A stretch of DNA of 64,000 bases from Heterohyrax brucei (taxonomy: Eukaryota; Chordata; Mammalia; Hyracoidea; Procaviidae). Positions within the stretch are counted from its first letter, which is position 1. Each line of letters starts with the position of its first letter. Under the pieces are notes generated by a model. The model did not search any database, had not been told where the DNA came from, and saw only the letters and a list, made by a program, of their open reading frames with translations. Below are positions 55,690 through 64,000 of the stretch, piece after piece. The stretch is taken from the NCBI GenBank assembly GCA_028571685.1, contig CM053140.1, forward strand, positions 152,815,701-152,879,700. Reading direction: 5' to 3'. The translations under genes and the position numbers were made by a program.

Positions 55690-58455
55690 TCACTCAGCAT
55701 AATATCTTCCAGATGGCTCCCATTATGAGATGTTTCTTACGATAACTATTGTTCTTTATCATTCCGTATAATTTCATTGTGTGAGTATACCACAGATTGT
55801 TTTTCCCTTCATCTTTTCACAGGCACTTAGGTTGATTCTATCTTTTTGCCACTGAAGACAGTACTACAGTAAACACCGTCAAGCATGTATCTGTTCATGA
55901 GACTGCCCTTATCTCCAGGAACTATTCCAAGTAAGAGTGCTGGATCATATAGTGTTTCTATTACCAGCTTTTAAATAAAGTGATAAATAGATTTTCAAAG
56001 TGATTGTATCAATAGTGTAGAAGAGTTCAGACTCTCCACAATCTCTCCATCAGTTATTATTTTTATGTTTTGTGGATTAATGCCATCCTTGTTGGGGTGA
56101 AATGGCATCTTGCTGTAATTTTGTTTTGAATTCCTCTTCAATGTGTTAGGGTCCTGGATGTCGTCTTTGCTGAAATGTTGTTTATATCCTTTGCCAAGTG
56201 CCGTCGAGTCGGATCCGACTCATGGCAACACTAGGTGCTCCTTGAATACTCTGGGGGTCAGTTCTACCCTGGCCTCTAGGGTCGCTATTGTCATTTCCTT
56301 TACTCATTGTTTAATTAGATTATTTGTCTTTTTGTTGTTGAAGTTTTCTGTTGAGGATTTGCATTACCTTATAGATTATGCAAAATAGATGGCAATCAGA
56401 TTTGTGGTAGCCTAAACTTTTTCCATCTCATTAAAAAATGCCATTGGAAATTATCTATAGATTAACTACAGATTATATCTACAGCTTACTATGGGTAGAG
56501 TAGAGATTTTCACAATGTTAAATCTTCCTATCCATGAGCAAGAGAGATTTCTCTACTTACATAAGTTTATTTTGGTTTCTTGCAGTACAGTCTTGCAATT
56601 TTCTTTTCATAGGTCTATTATGTCTCTGGATAGACTTATTCCTAGGTATTTTATCTTCTTGGGGCTATTATAAATGGTATGGATTTAGTGATTTCCTCTT
56701 TGATAGTCTCTGTTGATATAAAAGAATCCAACTGATTTTTTTCTGTTTATCTTGTATCCTGATACTTAGCTGAAGTTTTTCACTAGTACCAGTAGTTTTT
56801 GTGGATTTCGTAGGGTTTTTGGAGTTTAAGACCATGTCGTCTACAAAACAGAGGTATCTTTTATTCTACCTTTCTGATTTGAATGCCATTTATTTCTTTA
56901 TCTTTCTTGATTGCTCTGGCTAGAAGCTCCAGGACAATGTTGAATAAAAGTGGTATCAATGGGCATCCTTATCTGATTCCTGTTCTCAAGGTGAATACTT
57001 TCAGATTCTCTCTCCATTTAGTATGTTGTTGGCTGTTGGCTTTCCCTAGATGTCCTTTATTACATGGGGGAATTTCTCTTCCATTCCTGCTTCACTAAGA
57101 GTTTTTAATATAAATGGTGCTGGATTTTGTCAAATGCCTTTTCTGCATCAACTGATAATATCAAGTGTTCTTGTCTTTTGTTGAATAATTGTTTTTCTAA
57201 TTTTGAACTTTCCCCGCAACCTTAGTATGAAATCCACTTGGTCATGGTAAACTGTTTTTTTTTAAATGTTACTGAATTCTATTGGCTAGAATTTTGTTGA
57301 AGATTTTTGCATCTAATTTCATGGAGACACTGGTCTGTAATTTTCATTTTGGGTATTATTTTGTGTATCAGAGTTATACTGGCTTAGCAGAATAAATTTT
57401 GGAGTATTCCATCCTTTTCTATTCTCTGGAATACCTCTACTCATAGTGGTGTTAGCTCTCCTCTAAAAGTTTGGTAGAATTCTGCAGTGAAGTTATCAGT
57501 GCCAGAGCTTGTTTTAGTTGGGAATTTTTAAGTTACCTTTTCAATCTCTTCTTTTATAATGGATTTATTTAATTGTTCTACTTCTGTTTATGATAGTCTC
57601 GGTAGGTGACATGTTTCTAGAAATTTGTCTAATTCCTCTAAGTTTTCAAATTTATTAGAATGTAATTTTTTGTAATATTCTGTTATATTTCTTTTAATGT
57701 CAGTTGGATCTGTTGTGATATCTCCCATTTCATTTCTTTTTGGAATCACATGCTTCCTTTCCTGTTTTTCTTTTGCCAGATTTGCCAATGGATTATTGAT
57801 TTTGTTGATCTTTTCAGAAAACCAACTTTTGATCTTGTTAACCCTTCCAATAAATAATTTCCTATACTCTAATTCATTTAGTTCCATTATAATTTTTATT
57901 AGTTGCTTATTTCTGATGTTTGAAGGGCTCTTTTGATGTTCTCTACCACTGTTAGAGTTAATTCTTTGATTGACGCCCTTGCTTCTTTTTAGTTGTGATC
58001 ATTTATTGAGATAAATTAACCTCTCAGTATTGTTTTTTGCTGTGTTCCGTAGATTTTGGTAGGATGTGTTTTCGTTGCCACTTGAGTCTACAAATTTCTG
58101 ATCCAGCCTGTTACTCTATATCTCTTTATTGGTACATTTAATCCATTTACATTCAGTGTAATTATTGATAGGTATAAATTTAGAGCTGACATTTTGGTGC
58201 CTTTTTCTTGTATGTTGTTGACAATTTTGTTGTTCCTCTTAGCATTCTGTTCTTAGTTGTTTTTCTTTGTGGATTTTCTTTTCATTCTTTTCAATGTTGG
58301 TTTTATATTTGTTGAGACTTCTAAATTATGTTTCTTGTTTTGATATGTTGTATTGTTAGTTTGTTTTGTGGCTATTCCACTACTCCCCTGATGTTCTAAG
58401 TTAAAGCCAAACTAACTTTTTGGATTGCCTTGACCTCTTTTCCTTCTGAAAGTTC
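55690..58455 (-). pseudogene. L1 ORF2 remnant, antisense
   Basis: Landmarks on the plus strand are complements of ORF2. 'accatgtcgtctacaaa' (about 56,830-56,848) corresponds to the FADD box area, and 'attgctctggctagaagctc' (about 56,911) lies just N-terminal of it. 'aatgccttttctgcatcaac' (about 57,134) and 'tttccaatgg'-type endonuclease-side sequence follow. The minus-strand reading [19 protein letters not shown] and [13 protein letters not shown] (57,770-57,885) matches the region between endonuclease and RT. Multiple frame breaks are present. Confidence 0.75.
56193..56291 (-). mobile_element. AfroSINE with inverted body and tail (twin-primed form)
   Basis: An antisense tail (gccaagtgccgtcgagtcgg, then atccgactcatggcaac) is followed by a sense body ('ggtgctccttgaatactctg', 'tctagggtcgctattg'). 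On the minus strand this is an inverted upstream part joined to the 3' tail. Similar L1 sequence flanks both sides (tatcctttg left, tttccttta right). Confidence 0.75.
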
Positions 58456-58638
58456 TGTAAACTAATTTCTCCTTTTTTTTTTTAGTATAATGTCATAATT
58501 TGCATACTGAGATCTTTGCTTCTCTAATTTTAATTTTTAATCTTTGATTGAGCTTTGCAGCTTCCCTAACCAAGTAGTATTCTGAACGTTGTGTTCTGAA
58601 CTGTATCCTTGAGTATACATTTTTTGTTATTGATTTTT
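58456..58638 (-). other. Unassigned segment with poly-T edge between two L1s
   Basis: A T run (58,470-58,483) abuts a segment whose minus strand reads 'YSRIQFRTQRSEYYLVREAA' and 'KLNQRLKIKIREAKI' without a stop for about 45 codons before the A run. It could be the 3' end of a minus-strand retrocopy or an L1 subregion I do not recognise. No gene identity is offered. Confidence 0.3.
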
Positions 58639-61600
58639 TAAAAATATTTTCTTGTGACTGAGTGAAAGTGTACAATTCAAATTAAACTTGTGTGCCCATC
58701 TATCTGCAGCCTCTTCTGCTCTCCTTACATGGTGATAGTACACTCCTCCTTTTTGTTCTATGTATGTTGTATCCTCTTAAAAACCTTCTGTCCCCTCCTC
58801 TCCACCCTCTTCACTCCCCTCTAGTAAGAGGCCAGTAGGACAGCATCTTATAGATGCATAGAACCCTAAAGTGCATGCACCTTATGGTCACATTGTGTCC
58901 CTGCATGTGGTTCATTCCTGTCTGAAGAGTTGACCTCGGTAATTATTTATGATTAGGAGTAGCAGCAGGTCTAAGGGCCGTGCTCTCAGGGGAGCCGTCA
59001 CACTTCCAGATCATTAATTACAGTCTTTATTGCAGTTCTTGAGTTGCACCCCTCTTTTTCTTGTGTTGCCACTGGGACTCAACATTGTGTCTTTGGTGGT
59101 GGTCGAGCATCATCTGGTTCATCTGGCCACATGTTGATATATTCACCCATTCACAGGGTTCTTTCTGTCTGCTGGGCTCTTTTTGGCTGGTGTCTTTGTT
59201 GTTCTTGGTGATTGTCTGTTCCAGATGAGATGGGACCATTTGGTGTACTTCAGATGGCAGCTTGCTGGTTTTTAAGACCCCAGACACTACTCACCAGTAT
59301 GGAGTGGAGAAGACTCTCTTAGCAATAGGCTAATTAAGCCAATTGGCCTCGATGTCTCCTGAGAGCATGGTTCCCAGGCCCACATCCCTGCTACTCTATC
59401 TTTGCAGTAGCAGGCGAAGACTAAAAGAGTTTTCAGTTTATACTGAAGTCCAGTTAGGTTGATCCGCTTTCTACTGTGTACTGTCACTGCTTTAACCCAA
59501 CAATTTTTTTGTCAAGTATCTAATTTATGACAAGCCCTCTCTCTTCCTCCCCACCTTTGAAGCTGTCAAAGAGTCTTTTCTTCTGTACATAAGTATATTT
59601 TTAAGACCCAACAGTAGAGGTCTTATACAATGTTTGCCCTTTTGTCACTGAATGATTTCACTCAGCATAAGATCTTCTAGTTGAAACCAGGTTATGAGAC
59701 ACTTCCTAAAGTCATCATTGTTCTTTATCATTGCATAGTGTTCCATTGAATATATGTACCATATCTGTTGTTGGGCATCTGGGTTGATTCTATTTTTTAG
59801 CTATTGTGGACTGTGCTGCCATAAACATGCATCTGTTCATGTGACTTCCCTTAATTCGGTAAGCTATATTCCAAGCAGTGGGATTACTGGATCAAATGGT
59901 ATAGCTATTTCCAGCTTTCTATAGAGGTTGTACCATTTTGCAATTCCACCAGCAGTGTAGGAGAGTTCCAGTTTCTCCACAGCCTCTCCATCATTTCCTG
60001 TTTTATTTTTCAGATCACAGACAACCTTGTTGGAGTGAGATGGTATCGCATGGTAGATATGATTTGGATTTCTTTAAAAGCTAATGATTCTGAACATTGC
60101 ATCATGTACGTTTTGGCAGCTTAGATGTCCTCTTTGGTAAAGTGTCTATGCATCTCCTTCAACAATCACTTAATTGGGTTGTTTCCATTTTTCTTGATAC
60201 TTTGTAGTGCTTTGTAGATTATGGAGATCAGATATCAGTTCGACATGTAGCTGCCAAATATTTCTTCCCATTCTGTAGGTGGTCTTTTAATTCTTTTGAT
60301 AAAGTCTTTGGATGAGCAAAAGTGTTTGATTCTTAGTAGTTCCCATTTATCTATTTTTTCTTCTGTTGATTGTGCTTTGTTTGTCAGATTTTGAAATCTG
60401 TTTAAGTTGCTTATTAAAACTTCCATTGTTGATCCTATTTTTTTCGTGCATTATCTTCATCATTTTACATTTGATATTTAGGTCTTTTATCCAGTCTGAG
60501 TTAGTTGTTGTGTAACGTGTGAGATATGGGTCTTGTTTCAATTTTTTGTAGATAGATATCCAATTTTACCAACACTGTTTATTAAAGAGACTGGTTTTAC
60601 CCCAGGTTACAATCTTAGGGCCTTTGTCAAATATCGAATATTCATAAGAGGATATTTGGCATCTCTGGGGACTCAACTCTATTCCATTTGGCTATATGTC
60701 TCTTTTTGTACCAGTACCAGACAGTTTTGACTGCTGTGTTGCATAGTGAGAAGCATCCCAATGTGTTTTTTGTCTTCAGCAGTGTTTTGCTTATCTGGGG
60801 TTTCTTCCCTTTCCAAATAAAGTTGGTGATTTGTTTCTCCATCTCACTGAAAAATGCCACTGGAATTTGCATTGGGATTACATTGTTCGTGTAGATCGTT
60901 TTGGGTAAAATAGCCATTTTCACAATGGCTTCATATCCATGAATAGAGACTTATGTAAGGTTCTCTTAGTCTCATGCAGTAGGGTCTTGTAGTTCTGTTC
61001 ATATAGGTCTCTTATTTCTCTAGTTAGATTTATTCCTAGGGATTTTATCTTCTTCGAGGCTATACTAAATGGTATTGATTTGAGTGATCTCTTCGTTGGT
61101 ATCAAGGAATCCTACTGATTAACTTACGTTTATCTTGTATCCTAATACTGTACTTAACTCTTCTATCAGTCTGAATAGTTTACTTATGGATTATTTAGGA
61201 TTCTCTGTGTATACAATCATATCATCTGCAAATAGGGAGTTTTTTACTTCTTCTTTGCCGATACAGATAACTTCTTTGTCTTGTTTAATTGCTCTGGCCA
61301 GAACTTCTAGTACAATATTGAACAAGAGAGGTGAGAATGGGGATCCTTGTCTAGTTCCCGTTCTCAAGAGGAAATCTTTCAGTCTGTCCCAATTCAGGAT
61401 GATGTAGGTGGTTGGCTTTGCATAGATGGCCCTTGTTGCATTGAGGCATTTGCCTTCTATTGCTATTTTGCAGAGAGTTTTTAGCATGAATAGGTGCTGG
61501 ACTTTGTCAAATGCCTTTTCTTCATCAGTTGATAAGATCAGATGATACTTATATTTTATATTACTTATGTGATAGATAACATCATTTTTCTGATGCTGAA

Positions 61601-61930
61601 CTAGCCTTGCATCCCTTGTATGAATCCAACTTGGTTGTGATGGATTATTTTTTTGATATGTAGCTGAATTCTGTTGGCAAGGCCTTTGTTGAAGACTTTT
61701 GCATCTAGGTTCATGAGTGATATTGGTCTGTGGTTCTTTTTAGTTGGATCTTTCCCTGGCTTTGGTATCTGATTTATGCTGGTTTCATAGAATAAATTTG
61801 GAAGTATTCCATTCCTTTCTATACTGTGAAATAATCTCAGTAGTATTGGGGTTAACTCCTCTCCAAAAATATGGAACGCTTCTCAAATTTGTGTATCATC
61901 ATTGCTCAGGAGGCTTGCTAATCTACGTAT
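58639..61930 (-). mobile_element. L1 LINE, antisense, 5'-truncated
   Basis: The tail complement is at about 58,639-58,660. The 3' UTR complement runs to about 59,640 and closely matches the younger L1s ('gaccccagacactactcacc', 'ctcaggggagccgtcaca', 'cttgtgttgccactgggact'). ORF2 in reverse follows to about 61,930, ending between RT and endonuclease. It is better preserved than the L1 to its left, so it is probably the younger one. Confidence 0.85.
59650..61930 (-). pseudogene. L1 ORF2 remnant (RT and C-terminal), antisense
   Basis: The minus-strand reading includes [20 protein letters not shown] (about 61,400-61,341) and FADD (atcatctgcaaa at 61,220-61,231). The thumb region reads 'SIASKKIKSLGINLTREIRD' (about 61,085-61,020), followed by KMAILPKTIY and NFIWKGKKPQISK. 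The endonuclease is missing because the copy is 5'-truncated. A few breaks interrupt the frame. Confidence 0.85.
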
Positions 61931-61984
61931 CATTCCAGTTTTTAGTATATGTGCTGCCAAAGTGAGCTCACACTTTTTTTATAC

Positions 61985-62070
61985 AGTGTCTCTATTCCTT
62001 CCATCTTCCTTTGATGATTACTGTGTCATTTAATATTTTCTCTATAGAATCCTTCAATATTGCAACTTAA
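61985..62070 (-). mobile_element. RTE LINE scrap, antisense
   Basis: 'gtctctattccttccatctt' and 'tatagaatccttcaatattg' match the antisense RTE linker at 40,235-40,315. The piece is about 85 bp and borders the L1. Confidence 0.65.
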
Positions 62071-62997
62071 TTACATACTAAGAGTAGTGTACTTCAAAAG
62101 AAAGGATGGCACTTTCTGAAGTACGTGCATATGCATAATTCCTAGACCAGTGATATCAAACTTGTGGATTCACTAAATAAATGACTTGACCATGCATTTT
62201 CAGTAAAACTGTGTTTATAAATTCATATACATAATTCTGTATTAAAATGTCATATATTTTAGTATCTATTTAGAATCTAAGTTAAAGGGCATCCAAAGTA
62301 CAAGTGTATACTTTTATATTTTTATTTTGTATGGCATTCATTATTTTTTGTACCATTTAAGGTATGTTCACTACATCATTCCAGATTAGGAACAAATATT
62401 AGAACTTCATATTATTTTTAAATGTTTCTTAGTTAACTGAAAAAGTATTTTGTAACATTTAAAGTCTGTATTATGTACACATTATTTACATGAATTTTTA
62501 TAACATAGGTTCCATATATGGTTTTAATACTAATTTTTTATGACTATTAAAATTGATTATTTAAGAAGATATGTATTTTGGATATATATATTTGAAAGAG
62601 AATGGCTACAGAGCCAATGCAGAAGGCTGAATTTCTGAATTTGATCAGAGTAAAGCTTTCTAGCAGTATCATCTCTCACAAAGACAATACAAACTGCCAC
62701 TTCACATAGAAGCACAACTGAGTTCAGCATATATGCAAAACTGTCTTGATTCTTTGGAGTTCTACAGACACGAAGATGGACTTAAAATGTTCTCTACAAG
62801 TAATGATCTTTCAGAATAGTAGCGCAAGAACTTATACACCAGTTTCATAATTTTCTTTGAATCAGCAGATAAAGAGTTACTGTTGATGCGCCTCTTTCAA
62901 AAACCTATTGTCTTTTAACTGTATAAAATACTTGGGAATAAGTCAAAAGTTCTCCATTTAAATAAATGAAGACTTCCCTCTCTTGTTAGTGTAAGAC
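62071..62997. other. Unassigned AT-rich DNA
   Basis: No repeat or gene is recognised. Confidence 0.45.
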
Positions 62998-63147
62998 ATA
63001 CCCACTGTCATCAAGTTGATTCCAACTCATAGCTGTGCTATTGCACAGAGTAGAACTGCCCCATGAAATTTCCAATGACTGGCTTGATTCAAACTGCTGA
63101 CTTTTGATTAGCAGCCAGGTTCTTAACCACTACAACATTAGGTCTCC
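62998..63147 (-). mobile_element. AfroSINE, antisense
   Basis: 'atacccactgtcatcaagtt ... cagagtagaactgccccatg ... ttaaccactacaacattagg' (shortened), ending 'tctcc'. The body is shortened by about 10 bp. A second AfroSINE in the same orientation follows 12 bp later. Confidence 0.85.
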
Positions 63148-63159
63148 AGGGTAACCTAT

Positions 63160-63327
63160 GAAACAAACAATAAAAACCCAAACTTATTGCTGTCGAGTCA
63201 ATTCTGACTCATACTACAGGGCAGAGTAGAAGTGTCCCACAAGGTTTCAAAGGAGTGTTTGGTGGATTGGAACTGCTGATCTTCTAGTTAACAGCCCTAT
63301 CTCTTAACCACTATGTTATTAGGGTGT
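63160..63327 (-). mobile_element. AfroSINE, antisense, 14-bp duplication
   Basis: 'aacccaaacttattgctgtc' to 'ctatgttattagggtg'. The duplication CCAGGGTAACCTAT (63,146-63,159) / CCAGGGTAAGCTAT (63,328-63,341) matches at 13 of 14. It includes the end of the preceding SINE, so this copy inserted beside the older one. Confidence 0.88.
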
Positions 63328-63341
63328 CCAGGGTAAGCTAT

Positions 63342-64000
63342 AGTGGAATAAAATTAATTTCATAGAGTTTATAGTCAGCCTATTGTGTGGAAACACTGGT
63401 TGCAAAATTTTCTACTATTCTGGGTCACGCCTTCATGACCAATGCCTGTTCAGTTTTATCATGTGACCATCCTTTAATTATCAAAGATTTATTATGTTTC
63501 CATTTAATGCATTTTATTTTCTTTATGTGAAATATATAATTAGCTACATTTACATTTAAATTACTTTATAATTCATGTTTAGTTCTGTCATCATTGTTGT
63601 TTTAATCCAAAGTATTTGAGAAACAAAAAAAGAGAGAAAGTAAAAATGTCACATTTATTACTAATATAGATAAAGCAGATAATTTAGCTTACCTGAACAA
63701 CTAAATTTATCTACTAGCTAAATCTGAAGAAATGATCTGGGAAAACACAGTAAAACTGGAGAAGGCCACAATAGTTTAGAAAGAGACAAGAGGAACAATA
63801 AAATATTAAAGAGAAGCAAGACAAATAATAAAACGAAATGCATATACCACAATAGTAGCTGTTTTTATAGTTACTAGTTGAAGTTATTTCAAAAGAAGCA
63901 AAAATGACTTATGAATTTTAATATGAAAATATCCACATATGATACAGAGTTCTTAAAAATAATACATGTGGTCATTGTACACTACTCAGTGGTGAAACGT
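63342..64000. other. Unassigned AT-rich DNA to window end
   Basis: No repeat or gene is recognised. The region from 63,615 is purine-rich on the plus strand. Confidence 0.45.

Larger units (their letters stand above)
54665..58455 (-). mobile_element. L1 LINE, antisense, 3' UTR to ORF2 N-terminal side
   Basis: From left to right: the 3' UTR complement (54,665-55,690; 'ttctgtccctctccaccctc', 'ttcttagggggtcctccagt', 'cttttaatagagttccagtt'), then ORF2 in reverse (55,690 to about 58,455). It is more diverged than the next L1 and contains a rearranged AfroSINE (56,193-56,291). Sequence between about 56,430 and 56,500 suggests internal loss, since the C-terminal landmarks pass quickly to reverse transcriptase landmarks. 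Confidence 0.8.

Overview
The window reads as gene-poor, AT-rich mammalian intergenic DNA from an afrotherian, most probably an elephant. The species call rests on about 25 copies of a tRNA-derived SINE of the AfroSINE type, a SINE family confined to Afrotheria. They occur together with an RTE (BovB-like) LINE lineage and L1 elements that share one characteristic 3' UTR. I found no convincing host exon, tRNA, rRNA or CRISPR array. Every long open frame I examined is LINE coding sequence, a frame through an LTR, or an incidental frame in unassigned DNA.

Layout. 1-3,010: L1 3' UTR, MIR, L2 and two old LTRs. 3,946-8,405: an ancient L1 split by a younger L1 deletion derivative (4,131-7,907) with visible target-site duplications. 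9,118-11,809: a 5'-truncated L1 that itself took a solo LTR (11,161-11,708) and a 36-bp SINE tail. 12,790-18,040: antisense L1s, a sense RTE and a SINE pair. 19,370-25,620: an old L1, a solo LTR inside an older LTR-like sequence, and an antisense RTE interrupted by an L1 3' UTR.

26,215-36,285: the most complex nest. An LTR-like block and an RTE piece are followed by an L1 with tandem 5' UTR monomers. A second, nearly end-to-end L1 (28,670-35,465) sits inside the first one's ORF1, and it carries a solo LTR and several SINE scraps. 37,191-50,462: scattered AfroSINEs, an RTE with a twin-priming inversion (38,581-40,850), MIR and L2. 50,463-53,349: the largest repeat-poor block. 54,665-61,930: two antisense L1s back to back. 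61,985-64,000: an RTE scrap, two AfroSINEs and unassigned sequence.

How the parts relate. L1 and RTE encode the reverse transcriptases. The AfroSINEs share a terminal segment with the RTE 3' end visible here, which fits mobilisation by RTE. The nesting gives a relative chronology: MIR, L2, MaLR and old L1 first; RTE and monomer-bearing L1 next; AfroSINE tails and the 548-bp LTR among the latest. I see no new defence, toxin or metabolic system. The points worth a second look are insertion by-products: very short SINE tails with duplications, twin-primed SINE and RTE copies, tandem L1 promoter units, and an LTR with a tandemly repeated polyadenylation motif.
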